Positions 52,396 through 62,149 of a stretch of 64,000 nucleotides of DNA are shown piece by piece. The notes under the pieces were generated by a model. The model did no database searches. It was not told where the DNA came from and saw only the letters and a program-made list of their open reading frames with translations. The DNA is from Caulifigura coniformis (GTDB taxonomy: Bacteria > Planctomycetota > Planctomycetia > Planctomycetales > Planctomycetaceae): NCBI RefSeq assembly GCF_007745175.1, contig NZ_CP036271.1, forward strand, positions 4,290,314-4,354,313, written 5' to 3'. Numbering within the stretch: the stretch's first letter is position 1; the number at the start of each line of letters is the position of its first letter. A program made the translations under genes and the position numbers.

Positions 52396-53955
52396 ATGTC
52401 TGTCCGCACCCGTTTTGCTCCCTCCCCCACTGGCTACATGCACATCGGCGGCATGCGGACCGCGCTGTTCAACTGGCTGTGGGCCAGGCACAACGGCGGC
52501 CAGTTCATCCTGCGGATTGACGACACCGACCGGGAACGAAACGTCGAGGCCGCGCTGCAGCCGATCCTCGATGCCTTCCGCTGGATGAATCTTCCCTGGG
52601 ACGAAGGCCCGGAGATTGGGGGTCCGCACGCGCCGTATTACCAGTCGCAGCGCAACGACCGCTATCGCGAGGTCGTTCGGCAGCTTGTGGATTCGGGCAA
52701 GGCGTATCGCGACTACGAAACGGCGGAACAGACCAAGGCCGACCGCGATGCCGCGGAAAAGGAGAAGCGGCCGTACGTCAGCAGTCGGCGTTCGCTGGGG
52801 CTCTCGGACGAAACACGGGCCGAGTATGAAGCGACGCAGGTCCCGTACGTCGTCCGGCTGCTCGTTCCGCGCGAACGAAAGGTCAGCATCAACGATCACG
52901 TCCGGGGATTTGTCGAATGGGACTGCTCGTTGATTCCCGACCCCGTGATCCAGCGGAGCGACGGCAGCCCGCTCTATAACTTCGCCACGGTGGTGGACGA
53001 CGTCGACTTCGAGATCACGCACGTCATCCGTGCCGAAGAACATCTGACGAACACCGCGGTTCAGCACCTGATTTACGAAGCGATCGGCGCGAAGCCGCCA
53101 GAGTTCGCCCACATTCCGTTCGTGGCTGCGCCGGGGACGACGAAGAAGCTGAGCAAGCGCGAAATCGGCAAGTACCGGAACAATCCGCAGTTCAAGCGGA
53201 TGTTCGAGATCGCCGACACCGTCCTGCCGAAGCTGGGGATGAAGTCGGATGACTCGATGAATCCCGTGATGGTCGCCTTCTATGAACAGGTGGGCTTCCT
53301 GCCTGAGGCGGTGTTCAATGCCCTCGCGCGGCTGGGCTGGTCGCTGGATGACAAGACGGAATACATGTCGCGGGAGTTCGTCATCGAGAACTTCACTCTC
53401 GAGCGGGTCGTCAAAGGGGCCGCCGGGCTCGATTGCGACAAGCTGATGTCGTACCAGGAACACTGGATGGCGAAGCTGAGCGTCGAGGAGAAGGTGACGC
53501 GCTGCCTGCCCTTTCTCGAACGCGCCGGCTACGTCGCCTCTCCGGCCGACTCCGTTGCAACGGAGCTTGCGACGCGGCTCGTTGTCGCGCTGGGAGAGCG
53601 GATCAAGCTGTTCTCAGACATCCTCTCCTACGAAGAGTATTTCGTCGCTGACGACGCCCTCGCCTACGATGAGAAGGCATTCGAGAAACGCATCCGCAAG
53701 GCGGACGGCGCGGTGGAACTGCTGAAGGGGTACGGCGAAATGCTGGCGACGCAGGACGACTTTTCCGCGGCGACTCTGGAGCAGGCCACGCATTCGTTCG
53801 TCGAGTTTCGAGGTCTGGGCCTTGGTGACATCGTTCATGCCGTTCGCGTCGCGACGACCGGCAAGCCGGCAGGACCGGGATTGTACGACTGCCTGGCGCT
53901 GCTCGGCCGCGACAAGTGCCTCAAGCGGATCGAGCGGGCGCTCGCCCGCGCGTGA
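52396..53955 (+). CDS. gltX: Glutamyl-tRNA synthetase (519 aa)
   Basis: Class I enzyme. Start ATG 52396. [27 protein letters not shown] carries the HIGH-type motif (HIGG), followed by [14 protein letters not shown] and later [35 protein letters not shown] stands for KMSKS. The C-terminal third ([24 protein letters not shown]) is the anticodon-binding part. Whether it charges tRNA-Gln as well cannot be read from the sequence. The gene ends 6 bp from the convergent neighbour. Confidence 0.95.
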   Translation: MSVRTRFAPSPTGYMHIGGMRTALFNWLWARHNGGQFILRIDDTDRERNVEAALQPILDAFRWMNLPWDEGPEIGGPHAPYYQSQRNDRYREVVRQLVDSGKAYRDYETAEQTKADRDAAEKEKRPYVSSRRSLGLSDETRAEYEATQVPYVVRLLVPRERKVSINDHVRGFVEWDCSLIPDPVIQRSDGSPLYNFATVVDDVDFEITHVIRAEEHLTNTAVQHLIYEAIGAKPPEFAHIPFVAAPGTTKKLSKREIGKYRNNPQFKRMFEIADTVLPKLGMKSDDSMNPVMVAFYEQVGFLPEAVFNALARLGWSLDDKTEYMSREFVIENFTLERVVKGAAGLDCDKLMSYQEHWMAKLSVEEKVTRCLPFLERAGYVASPADSVATELATRLVVALGERIKLFSDILSYEEYFVADDALAYDEKAFEKRIRKADGAVELLKGYGEMLATQDDFSAATLEQATHSFVEFRGLGLGDIVHAVRVATTGKPAGPGLYDCLALLGRDKCLKRIERALARA

Positions 53956-53961
53956 CATCGG

Positions 53962-55731
53962 TCAGAGACGCGGTTTGGGCGGCGTGATCGGCGTTTCCCA
54001 GGTCATGAGGCCTTTGGCATTCACCTTCCGGCGGAAGACCTTGTCGCCGCACATGAGGTAGACGGTGTCGCGCGCGGGGCCGCCGATGACGACGTTGGCC
54101 GGCTTCTTTCCGAGGTTGGGGCTCGGAAGAATCAGGTGGACCCGGCCTGGCTGATCGAGGATCTGCAGCCCGAGTTTCGTCGTCACATACAGCCGGCCTT
54201 CGGTGTCGGCAATCATGCCGTCAGCGCCGGACTGCGTTGTTTCATCCGGCGTATGGAGCCAGCCGTACTGCTGCTTGTGGAGGAGTTTGCCGTCCTCGCG
54301 GATCTGGAAACTCCAGACGAACCGCCCGAGCGAATCGGAAACGTGGAGGAGCGTCTGGTCTGGTGAGAGGGCGATTCCATTCGGACGTTCGATTCCGTCA
54401 TCGACCGATTGTTTCTGACCGTTCTGATCGAACCGCCAGACCTTTTTGCTGGCTGGATCGGTGAAATACCCCGTTCCGTTTTGCAGGACGACGATGTCGT
54501 TGGAACTCACATCCTGGACAAACGATTCGACCTTGCCCGACTCGTCGAACCGGCCGATCTGCCGGAGAGCGTTCTGGCAGGCGTAGAGCTTGCCATCAGG
54601 GCCGAATTCGAGTCCGTTGGCTGAGCCGGTCTGTTCGGCGAAAACCGAGACCTGCCCGTCGACGCCGATCTTGTGGATGCGATTGTTGGGGATGTCGGTG
54701 AAGAAGACCTCCCCTTTGTCGTTCACGGCCCCGCCTTCGGTGAACTTGTAGCCCTCGCCGACGAGTTCCCAAGTCTGGCCGGGAACCAGAATGTCAATCC
54801 GGTGATGTTTTCCGACGCCGGGCTCGATCGGTTTGGGATAGTCGCGCCACAGCCAGCGGAGGGCGTCGGCCGAGATGGAAGCCATGTGTTTTCCATTGTG
54901 GCCCCCTTTACCCCACGCGTGTTTTACGTCGTATCCGGCCCATTCGAGGCTGCGGAGCATCTCCTGATTCGCCAGCCACCAGCTGCCGGCATAGAGATCG
55001 TTGTCGTTCTCCCCGTCCTGCAGAAAGACGCGGATCGGCTTGGGTTCCGTCTTGCGGACAAGGACCGGGTAAGCATCGCCGCCACGCAGGCCGACGTAGG
55101 TGCCGATACCGCTGAGGACGCGTCGAAACGCATCGGGCCGCTCCCAGGCGACGGTGAACGCGGCGATGGCGCCGGAGCTCGAGCCGGCGATGGCCCGGTC
55201 GTTCGGATCGCTACTGAGCGCGTAGGAATCGCCGACCTTCGGGAGGATCTCGTTGATCAGAAAACGGGCGTAGCGATCGCCCATTCCGTCGTACTCGAAG
55301 CTGCGGTTGTAGCGGGCCTCGGCCTTTCCATCGGGAGTCGCAGCTTTCGGCGCGGGGACGACGCCAGGGGTGATGAAGATGCCGATCGTCACCGGCATCG
55401 CCTTCTCATGGATCAGGTTGTCCATGACGGCCGGCAGCTTCCAGTTGTTGGCGAGACCCAGGCCGTCCTGGCAGACGAGCACACAGGCCGGTTTCGACTT
55501 GTCGTACTGGGCGGGGACGTAGATCCAGTACTGCCGCGTGGTACCGGGAAAGGTCTGCCGGTTCTTGCAGACGTACTCAAACGGCCCCTCGATCTTTCCT
55601 TCCGGAACGCCGGGTTTCTTTACAGCGTCGGGATGCTCGGGGTAGGACTCCTGCTGCGCGAGGGCGACCGGGGAGAAGACCAGGAGTGCGAGCACGCAGC
55701 ACATCAGGCGGAGCATCGGAGCGGCCTTCAT
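53962..55731 (-). CDS. Secreted esterase plus SMP-30/gluconolactonase-like fusion (589 aa)
   Basis: A signal peptide (LRLMCCVLALLVFSPVALAQ) precedes an esterase-D/feruloyl-esterase-like alpha/beta hydrolase (~45-305), with AIAGSSSGAIAAF as the nucleophile elbow (GSSSG) and HNGKHMASI as the possible catalytic His. A beta-propeller of the SMP-30 type follows (~325-589: SANGLEFGPDGKLYACQNA, PNGIALSPDQTLLHVSDS, GADGMIADTEGRLYVTT). Such fusions are common in planctomycetes and are thought to cut plant or algal esters outside the cell. Its upstream region carries TGTGACG iterons. Confidence 0.9.
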   Translation of the reverse strand: MKAAPMLRLMCCVLALLVFSPVALAQQESYPEHPDAVKKPGVPEGKIEGPFEYVCKNRQTFPGTTRQYWIYVPAQYDKSKPACVLVCQDGLGLANNWKLPAVMDNLIHEKAMPVTIGIFITPGVVPAPKAATPDGKAEARYNRSFEYDGMGDRYARFLINEILPKVGDSYALSSDPNDRAIAGSSSGAIAAFTVAWERPDAFRRVLSGIGTYVGLRGGDAYPVLVRKTEPKPIRVFLQDGENDNDLYAGSWWLANQEMLRSLEWAGYDVKHAWGKGGHNGKHMASISADALRWLWRDYPKPIEPGVGKHHRIDILVPGQTWELVGEGYKFTEGGAVNDKGEVFFTDIPNNRIHKIGVDGQVSVFAEQTGSANGLEFGPDGKLYACQNALRQIGRFDESGKVESFVQDVSSNDIVVLQNGTGYFTDPASKKVWRFDQNGQKQSVDDGIERPNGIALSPDQTLLHVSDSLGRFVWSFQIREDGKLLHKQQYGWLHTPDETTQSGADGMIADTEGRLYVTTKLGLQILDQPGRVHLILPSPNLGKKPANVVIGGPARDTVYLMCGDKVFRRKVNAKGLMTWETPITPPKPRL

Positions 55732-56075
55732 CGGAGATTGAGCGGATTGTTGTGGCCCAGTTTATCGCTACGGCGACGGTGCGCCGAACTGACCGTTCCG
55801 GCATCGCCTTCCACCTGTGACGTTGTGTGACGACCTGTGACGCCCGGTGTTCCTGCGGAGACGCTGATGAAACGCGGTCGATTGGGCTGGTGTGACACGT
55901 GTGACGCCATTTCGGTCGCCTACTGGTGGAACGGAGCTTGCGGATCGGACGTTGCGGTGTAACTTCTTCCTCTGCTTTTACTGACGTGGTTGCGCGCGGG
56001 AGTTCGGCGTGAAGCGGGGCCCGACGGGGAACATCTGACCGGAGGCGTGCACCTTCCGCTGGCTGGCGGGGGCGG
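55732..56075. other. Intergenic region with iterons
   Basis: No gene seen. It holds the five TGTGAC-type boxes at 55816-55906 and must contain the promoter of the minus-strand esterase gene. Confidence 0.5.
55816..55906. promoter_or_regulatory. TGTGACG iterons upstream of the esterase gene
   Basis: TGTGACG occurs at 55816, 55826 and 55836, exactly 10 bp apart, and again at 55900; TGTGACA is at 55891. The 10-bp steps put the sites on one face of the helix. The block lies 85-175 bp upstream of the minus-strand esterase start at 55731, suitable for an activator. Confidence 0.6.
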
Positions 56076-56426
56076 TCAGGTAGCGATTGACGCGCCGCTG
56101 GCGGGGGGGGCGGGGATCCGGACCTGGATTTCCTCTCCGGCGACCCGCACTTCGTAGGTCTCGGCGCGGACCTTGGACTTCGGGGCATCGAGCCACGAAC
56201 CATCGCAGATGGAGAATCGCCAGGCGTGCCAGGGGCACATGACGGCCTTGTCTTCCACTGGGCCGGCCGACAGTGAAGCGCCCATGTGGGGGCAGAGATC
56301 GTTGATGGCGTAGTATTCGCCTTCGACGAAGAACACGCCGACCATGCGGCCGTTTACGCAGTAGGAGCGACCTTCTCCCGGGGGGATGTCGCCGATGCGG
56401 GCGACGGTCTGAAACTCGGGCATCAA
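56076..56426 (-). CDS. Rieske [2Fe-2S] ferredoxin-like protein (116 aa)
   Basis: Carries both Rieske cluster motifs, CPHMG and CPWHAW, about 18 residues apart. The flanks match biphenyl-type Rieske ferredoxins (FQTVARIGDIPPGEGRSY, VNGRMVGVFFVEGEYYAINDLCPH). It has no signal peptide and no membrane helix, so it is a soluble electron carrier, probably for an oxygenase encoded elsewhere. Start at ATG 56426 (MMPEFQ). Confidence 0.93.
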   Translation of the reverse strand: MMPEFQTVARIGDIPPGEGRSYCVNGRMVGVFFVEGEYYAINDLCPHMGASLSAGPVEDKAVMCPWHAWRFSICDGSWLDAPKSKVRAETYEVRVAGEEIQVRIPAPPASGASIAT

Positions 56427-56464
56427 GAATGTTCGGAGGGTGCTGCTGGATGGGGAGATCGACA

Positions 56465-56540
56465 GATCACCGGCGGGCGAGCGCCCTGCGGCCCACGCCT
56501 TTCAAATGACCGGGGGGGACTCCCCCGGTCGCCGGTGATC
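56465..56540. repeat. Nested hairpin element
   Basis: Outer arms GATCACCGGCG (56465-56475) and CGCCGGTGATC (56530-56540) are a perfect 11-bp pair. Within them GACCGGGGG (56508-56516) pairs with CCCCCGGTC (56522-56530). The element lies between two minus-strand genes, has no T-run, and looks like an intergenic repeat or a processing signal. Confidence 0.6.
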
Positions 56541-56552
56541 GGCATAGAACGA

Positions 56553-57335
56553 TTATTTCCTGGCGAAGACCTGCGGGAAGTTGTCTTTGATCGCCTTGAT
56601 GCCGGCGTTCACGATCCGCATGTCGGACGCGGGAGTGATCAGGCTGCACCCCTTTTCGAGCAGCATCTCGCAGTGCTCGGGGGTGGTGGTGAGCGCGGCC
56701 CACTTCTTTCCGGCCTTCTTGCAGGCCGCGGCCACTTTATCGATCGCGGCCAGGCACTTCGGGTGGAAGAAGTCGCCTGTGACCCCCATAGCCTGACTGA
56801 GGTCGAACGGGCCGATGAAGAGCATGTCGACACCGTCGACGGCGGCGATCGCTTCGGCTTCTTCGACGGCCTGGGCCGTTTCGATCTGGATGATAACCAG
56901 CGACTCGCGGTTGGCGGTTTCGCAGAAGTCCTTGGCGCTCATGTTGCCGAATCGGCCGTCGACGCCGCCGTTGTTGAGGCCGCGCGTTCCACGAGGAGCA
57001 AACTTGGCCCACTGGACGATCTGCTCCGTCTCGGCCGCGTTTTTCACCATGGCGGCCATGATTCCCCCTGCGCCGGCTTCGAGGCACTGGGTGACGACGG
57101 CATAACTCGTCGGGGCGATGCGGACGAAGCTATCGAGTCCGGCAGCGCGACAGGTGACGCAGGCGACTTCCAGTTCCCGCATCGTCAGGCCGCAGTGCTC
57201 CTGATCGATCCAGACGCCGTGGAAACCGCCGGTGACGCCGATGCACTGGACGAAATTGGTGTGGAAGACGCGGCCGATGCCGCAGACGACGACGCGTTCA
57301 CCTTTGACGAGGCGGGAGCGGAGGGTTTGGAACAT
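56553..57335 (-). CDS. HpcH/HpaI-type aldolase (260 aa)
   Basis: Start ATG 57335 (MFQTLRSRLVKGERVV). The TIM-barrel lyase shows GFHGVWIDQEHCGL (metal and substrate loop, with H and E), RIAPTSYAVVTQCLEAGAGGIMAAMV (catalytic Arg) and VIIQIETAQAVEEAEAI with the metal-binding Glu, plus DMLFIGPFDLSQAMG. Typical products are pyruvate and an aldehyde from a 2-keto-3-deoxy acid or 4-hydroxy-2-oxo acid. The substrate cannot be fixed from sequence. Confidence 0.92.
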   Translation of the reverse strand: MFQTLRSRLVKGERVVVCGIGRVFHTNFVQCIGVTGGFHGVWIDQEHCGLTMRELEVACVTCRAAGLDSFVRIAPTSYAVVTQCLEAGAGGIMAAMVKNAAETEQIVQWAKFAPRGTRGLNNGGVDGRFGNMSAKDFCETANRESLVIIQIETAQAVEEAEAIAAVDGVDMLFIGPFDLSQAMGVTGDFFHPKCLAAIDKVAAACKKAGKKWAALTTTPEHCEMLLEKGCSLITPASDMRIVNAGIKAIKDNFPQVFARK

Positions 57336-57391
57336 GGGGGAAGGAAGGATGAGGGCGGAAGGATGAAGGATGAAAACTGGGAGTGCTGGGG

Positions 57392-57470
57392 CCATGAAGC
57401 GGAGCTTCATGGCGGGGTGTTCCCAAGCGGGAGCTTGGGAACGAGGGTGGACCGGCGGCTAGCGCCTCGC
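57392..57470. repeat. Twin REP-like hairpins
   Basis: CCATGAAGC (57392-57400) pairs with GCTTCATGG (57404-57412), and TTCCCAAGC (57420-57428) with GCTTGGGAA (57433-57441). Each loop begins GG and precedes a GCTT arm. The following bases (57450-57470, CCGGCGGCTAGCGCCTCGCC) form a loose third element. The whole block lies between the aldolase and the next minus-strand gene, ending just before its stop codon. Confidence 0.6.
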
Positions 57471-57473
57471 CGC

Positions 57474-58175
57474 TCACTGCACTGGCTTTTCGACTTTATT
57501 GCCTTTGAGGACGAGGTTATCGAATCGGCCGGTGTCGTCGAAGGAGCCGATGCCGATCTGTCCCCAGGTGAAGGACTTGTCGACGGCGGTCATGACGGGC
57601 GTTTTCATGTCATCGAAATAGACGTCGATTTTTCCGTCGTCGACCGTGCGGATGATCCGCGCGTGATGCCAGTTGTCGTCCCAGGGGGTGCCGGCGGTGG
57701 TTTTCGTCGAGATCTTCACACGGTCCTTGTCGTTGACGATGAAGATCTGGTTGGCATGGTCGTCCGTCTTCTGGCCGAAGTGGACGTAGTACATGTGGGC
57801 CGGGTCCTGGTAGCCGAAGAACAGGCAGAGACTGCGGTGGGGGTAGTCGCGCGCGGTGGTCTGGAAATCGACGTCGAGCTGCAAGTCGCCGACGACCACG
57901 TCCTTCAGGCAGTTCCGGTTGAAGGGGGAGCGGACGGGCGTCTTGACGCGGACGTCTTTGAACTGGTGGAAGACTTTGGAATGGTCCGTGTCTTCGTGCT
58001 TCCAGGCCGATTTGTCGGCCGGTTCCCAGCGCGGGAAGGGATCAGTTTCGAAGTCGTCCTGGAAGACGACCGGCCAGTCGCGGGACGAGTCGTCTTTGGC
58101 CTGTTGTGCGGCTGCCGGAGTGCTGAAGAACGCGATGGCGATCGCGGCCAGGATTCGCTGAAAGCTGTTCTGCAT
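57474..58175 (-). CDS. Exported DUF1080-like (LamG-type) protein (233 aa)
   Basis: Start ATG 58175 (MQNSFQRILAAIAIAFF, signal peptide). The mature part shows the concanavalin-like jelly roll: VVFQDDFETDPFPRW, LDVDFQTTARDYPHRSLCLFFGYQD, DDNWHHARIIRTVDDGKIDVYFDD and IGIGSFDDTGRFDNLVLKG. Close to 3-keto-disaccharide-hydrolase-type (DUF1080) domains, which are numerous in planctomycetes. Probably binds or cuts a polysaccharide outside the cell. Confidence 0.88.
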   Translation of the reverse strand: MQNSFQRILAAIAIAFFSTPAAAQQAKDDSSRDWPVVFQDDFETDPFPRWEPADKSAWKHEDTDHSKVFHQFKDVRVKTPVRSPFNRNCLKDVVVGDLQLDVDFQTTARDYPHRSLCLFFGYQDPAHMYYVHFGQKTDDHANQIFIVNDKDRVKISTKTTAGTPWDDNWHHARIIRTVDDGKIDVYFDDMKTPVMTAVDKSFTWGQIGIGSFDDTGRFDNLVLKGNKVEKPVQ

Positions 58176-58216
58176 CGTTCGTCCTCGCGAGAGCACTCCG
58201 GGTTTTCCGGAAGGGA

Positions 58217-60856
58217 TCAGATCAGTGGTTTGTCAGCCGACTCGAGCACATTGTCTGGGTCGTCGGGATCTTCCATCGCGTCGGCGATCGGGGTGTGGGG
58301 CGGCAGTCCTTTCGGCTTGCCGAGAATCCTGCCCAGGGGGCCGAAGCGATCGCTGTAGAGCAGGATGAGGTAGGCCGGCACGAGGATGGGCCGGACCACG
58401 AAGGTGTCGAGGAGGACGCCGAAGGCGAGGGCGAAGCCCATCTGCACCATTCCGCCGAGCGTGCCGGTCAGGAGGGAGCAGAAGGTGCCGGCCATGATGA
58501 TGCCGCAGCTCGAAATGATGCCTCCAGTCCGGGTGAGGGCGATCAGCACGCCGGGAATGAGCCCGTGCTTGCGTTGCTCCTCAGTCACGCGGGCCATGAG
58601 GAGGATGTTGTAGTCCTCGCCGAGAGCGGTCAGCAGGGTGAAGGTGAAGATGGGCACCTTCCAGTCGAGTCCCGCGAAGTCGGCCCCTTCCTTGATCCGC
58701 CAGACGAGGAACGTGACGCCGATGGTGACGAGGTAGCTGAAGACGACGGTGACGATCAGATAGGCCGAGACGGCCGGCTGACGGAGGAGCGCGACGAGAA
58801 CGAGGTAGACCGCGAGCATGACGAGCAAGTCGATGCGGATCTGGTCGCGGTCGGTGGTCGTCTTGAGATCGCGGATGCCGGCGGTCGGACCGAGGGTATA
58901 GATCTCGGTCTTACCGAGGAGGTCGGCGGGGACGGTCGGCGGCTCGGCCTTCGCTTCTTCCGCGAGGGCCTCTTCCATCGCCTTGCGAACCCCTTCTTCG
59001 GCGACGCCCAGCTGGGAAATGCTGCTGCGTTCGAAGGGATCGATATTGAAGACAAGATCGACGCGCATCACGGTGCCGGCGAGCGGGCCACTCGTACTGA
59101 CATAGGCGCGCTGGGCGACCGTCTGGCTGTTCCGGCGAATGATCCGGTTCTGTTCCCGCATGTGCTTCTGGGCATGCGGCATCAGCCCCAGGGGGGCATG
59201 AAGGACTCGGACATCCTTGATGCCGAGTTCGTCAAATCTCGGCCTCAGTTTCTCGATGAGAATTCTGGAGATTCCGACGCGGTGACTGAGCCCCTCGGTG
59301 GAGATCTTGCCAGCAGGGAGCTCGCGCTCGTCGGGGCTTCGAAAGGCTTCATTCTTCAGCAGGACGATGGCGGTCCCGGTCACGCCGGCGGGGAAATGCT
59401 GCTGGATGGCCCGGGCGCCGCGGACGCTGGCGTCGTCCTGGGGAAGGTCGGTCAGCAGGCCGTAGCGGAGGTGATCGTGCCAGGAGATCGCGAGGGCGGC
59501 GAACGGCAGCATGAGGCCGATCGTGACGACGAAAATCGTGCCTGGGCGGGCCGCGAGAGCACGGGCGACGACGCCCCACAAGCGGTCGAACAAGCCCTTC
59601 TCGTGGAGCGATTCGATGAGGCCGGGCGAGGGAATCCAGCCGGCTTCCCGGGCGACGTGTTCCTTGCGGACATCGGGCCAGAAGGCCCAGCGGGCGACGA
59701 TCCGCAGCAGCGCGGGGGTGAGCGTGAGCGAGCAGAGCAGCACGATCAGCATGCCGAAGGAGATCGCGAAACCTGCCTGCTGGAACTTCACGAACTCCGC
59801 GAAGGTCATCATGTAGATGCCGCAGATGCTCGTCGCGGCGCTGGCGGTCAGGGCGGCGCCGACGAAGCCGACGGCCTTTCGAATCGATTCCGAGTAATCG
59901 GACCCGTGGTCGAGCTGCTCACGGAACCGGGCGATCAGGAAGAGGCAGTAGTCAACGCCGGCGCCGTAGGCGACGACGGTGACATAGACGTTCATTCCGG
60001 CAAAGAAACCGACCCACCCTTCGGAGGCCATCCAGGTGAGCGTGCGGAGGGCGACCGTGACGGCGATGCCGACAGTCAACAGCGGGATCAGCGCGACGAT
60101 CGGAGCGCGGTAGATCAACAGCAGCAGCGCGATGACGAGCAGCTTGGTCCAGTGATCGGTGCTGCGGGCGCTGTTGGCCTCAGCCAGAAGCATGTCGCGC
60201 CCGACGGTCGCCGAGCCGCTGATCGCCATCTGGAGGCCGGCCGGCATCTGTTTCTGGACGTCGGACGACGCAAGCACTTCCTCGATGCGGGCGATGGCCA
60301 GCATGTTTCCGTAGTCGAGGAATTCGCCTCGGAGCGTAATGCGGATCAGCGTCGCTTTGCCGTCCTCGCTGTCGAGGAGGGGCGAAATGCGGGAGTCGGT
60401 GCGGCTGGAGATCTTCTTGATCCGCTGCTTGTCGTCCGGCACTGGTGCGAAGGCCATCGACGGATCAAAGGACCGTCCTTCCGGGGTGGTTTCCTTAAGC
60501 TGGAGCAGCCGGGGTTCGAGGACGCGCTCGACGAATTCCTTGTCGGCGTCCGTCAGCCCGGAGGCGATGTCGGTCCTGCGGATGACGATGACGACCGAGC
60601 TGCCGGCGGGATCTTCCTGGTCCTTCTGAACCTCTTCCGCCTGTTCGTTGTCTTCTCCCTGGGGGAAGAACGCTTTGCGGTAGACGCCATCGGCGATGAG
60701 CGACTGGGAATACGGCGGCAGGAAAGAGAAAACGCCGTCCTTTGAGACCTGGTCCTTGCGCGGCGCTTTCCAGAGCAGCAGGCCGAGGATCAGAGCCCAG
60801 GCCACCACCACAACCCAAGGGTAACGGCTGACCTTATCGCCGAGACGGTCGTACAT
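58217..60856 (-). CDS. MMPL-type RND transporter (879 aa)
   Basis: A two-times-six-helix transporter of the MMPL group. Residues ~10-30 are the first helix, then a periplasmic domain, and the conserved TM4 region reads VVAYGAGVDYCLFLIARFREQLDHGSD. The second half repeats this as ALGEDYNILLMARVTEEQRKHG. Both carry the acidic residue (D or E in VDY/EDY) expected for proton coupling. No outer-membrane or fusion-protein genes are adjacent. The substrate is unknown. Confidence 0.92.
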   Translation of the reverse strand: MYDRLGDKVSRYPWVVVVAWALILGLLLWKAPRKDQVSKDGVFSFLPPYSQSLIADGVYRKAFFPQGEDNEQAEEVQKDQEDPAGSSVVIVIRRTDIASGLTDADKEFVERVLEPRLLQLKETTPEGRSFDPSMAFAPVPDDKQRIKKISSRTDSRISPLLDSEDGKATLIRITLRGEFLDYGNMLAIARIEEVLASSDVQKQMPAGLQMAISGSATVGRDMLLAEANSARSTDHWTKLLVIALLLLIYRAPIVALIPLLTVGIAVTVALRTLTWMASEGWVGFFAGMNVYVTVVAYGAGVDYCLFLIARFREQLDHGSDYSESIRKAVGFVGAALTASAATSICGIYMMTFAEFVKFQQAGFAISFGMLIVLLCSLTLTPALLRIVARWAFWPDVRKEHVAREAGWIPSPGLIESLHEKGLFDRLWGVVARALAARPGTIFVVTIGLMLPFAALAISWHDHLRYGLLTDLPQDDASVRGARAIQQHFPAGVTGTAIVLLKNEAFRSPDERELPAGKISTEGLSHRVGISRILIEKLRPRFDELGIKDVRVLHAPLGLMPHAQKHMREQNRIIRRNSQTVAQRAYVSTSGPLAGTVMRVDLVFNIDPFERSSISQLGVAEEGVRKAMEEALAEEAKAEPPTVPADLLGKTEIYTLGPTAGIRDLKTTTDRDQIRIDLLVMLAVYLVLVALLRQPAVSAYLIVTVVFSYLVTIGVTFLVWRIKEGADFAGLDWKVPIFTFTLLTALGEDYNILLMARVTEEQRKHGLIPGVLIALTRTGGIISSCGIIMAGTFCSLLTGTLGGMVQMGFALAFGVLLDTFVVRPILVPAYLILLYSDRFGPLGRILGKPKGLPPHTPIADAMEDPDDPDNVLESADKPLI

Positions 60857-61009
60857 CCGGATTCCATGAAGCGGCCGAGGAGCGTGACACGAACGTGCCG
60901 ACGTTGCGCACCTCTCCTCCCGATCTGCTTCAAACGCAAGGCGATGCGCCGCTACAAGCTAGAGAGAAATGCCCCGCTGGAAAAGCGTCCGAAACGGGTG
61001 CGGGCCGTC

Positions 61010-61492
61010 CTAGGGAGCTTTGGACGTGTCGTGGTCGGCAGAGTCGACGGCGTTCGCGGGAATTGCCGGGAGTTCGGCGGCGCTCGGGGGGCGCTTTTCC
61101 GACGGGACGAGCTTGTCGAGCACGCCGTTGACGAACTGGGCCGACTGGTCGGTTCCGAACTTGCGGGCGAGGTCGAGGGCCTCGTTGATGACGACCTTGA
61201 GGGGGCAGTCGGTCTGGATGAGTTCGAAGGCGCCGAGCCTGAGGACATTCCGGTCGGTCGCCGCCATCCTGGAGAGCTTCCAGTGAGGGGCGATCGTCTG
61301 GATCTTCTCATCGAGCATCGACTGGAATTTCAGGACGCCTGCGAAGAGGCCCCAGGCGAATTCCACGAGGTCGGCCTCTTCGAGGCGTTCGTGCATCTGT
61401 GACCGGATCGTCGAGGACGACACATCCGGATTCAGGTCGACCTGAAACAGCATCTGAAGCACGACTTCGCGCGCTTTACTACGGCGTGACAT
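61010..61492 (-). CDS. nusB: Transcription antitermination factor NusB (160 aa)
   Basis: All-helical RNA-binding factor of rRNA antitermination. Start ATG 61492 (MSRRSKAREVVLQMLFQVDLN). Further family segments are MAATDRNVLRLGAFEL and KVVINEALDLARKFGTDQSAQFVNGVLDKL. The C-terminal 20 residues (PPSAAELPAIPANAVDS) are an unusual flexible tail. It follows ribH by 31 bp, the common ribH-nusB arrangement. Confidence 0.96.
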   Translation of the reverse strand: MSRRSKAREVVLQMLFQVDLNPDVSSSTIRSQMHERLEEADLVEFAWGLFAGVLKFQSMLDEKIQTIAPHWKLSRMAATDRNVLRLGAFELIQTDCPLKVVINEALDLARKFGTDQSAQFVNGVLDKLVPSEKRPPSAAELPAIPANAVDSADHDTSKAP

Positions 61493-61523
61493 AAACACTC
61501 TTGGAGGTCGCGAGACTGACGAA

Positions 61524-62021
61524 TCAGGAGGATTTCGTCCTCGGCGACGCCGGCTGCGCACATTGCCGAAGCAGGTTGACCGTCTCGATCGCTGCCAACG
61601 CGGCCTCGACCCCCTTGTTCCCGGCCTTCCCCCCTGCCCGATCCAATGCCTGCTCCATGCTATGGCAGGTGAGGACTCCAAACAAGACGGGGCGGCCATA
61701 CTTGAGGCCAATCTGCATCAAGGCGCTGGCCATGGGCGCGTTGATGTACTCGTGATGCGACGTCTCCCCCTGAATGACGGCCCCGAGGGTAATGACGGCG
61801 GCATACTTTCCCGAGGAGGCGAGGCGATCGGCGACGACGGGGATTTCGAACGAGCCAGGGACCCAGGCGGTCGTGATCTGGTCGTCCTTTGCACCGTGCC
61901 GCTTGAGAGTGGCGACCGCCCCTTCCAGCAGGCGGGTTGTGACCAGATCGTTGAAGCGCGAGACGACGACGGCGAAATGATCGTCGGGCGAAATCAGGAG
62001 GTTGGCTTCGAGGGCGGGCAT
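61524..62021 (-). CDS. ribH: 6,7-dimethyl-8-ribityllumazine synthase (165 aa)
   Basis: Penultimate step of riboflavin synthesis. [13 protein letters not shown] near the start, [24 protein letters not shown] with the catalytic His, and [31 protein letters not shown] are the family motifs. Same-strand neighbour of nusB; ribA/ribB are not in the window. Confidence 0.97.
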   Translation of the reverse strand: MPALEANLLISPDDHFAVVVSRFNDLVTTRLLEGAVATLKRHGAKDDQITTAWVPGSFEIPVVADRLASSGKYAAVITLGAVIQGETSHHEYINAPMASALMQIGLKYGRPVLFGVLTCHSMEQALDRAGGKAGNKGVEAALAAIETVNLLRQCAQPASPRTKSS

Positions 62022-62149
62022 TGAGCGAACAGTCAGGAGCGAGGATTCAGGATTCAGTGGCGCGAAGCGGCGAAGTGATTTGTCGACTGGCGGGCGATTT
62101 CATCATGAAACCGCGGCGTGGATGTCCAGACCGGTTCGCCCACACGATT

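Noticed and set aside
51643-53463. 606-codon minus-strand frame across gltX and the kinase gene
   Set aside because: Overlaps two well-identified genes; its translation has no domain.
58295-60745. 816-codon plus-strand frame opposite the MMPL transporter
   Set aside because: It is the antisense shadow of a strongly supported transporter gene in high-GC DNA; the translation is low-complexity acidic sequence.
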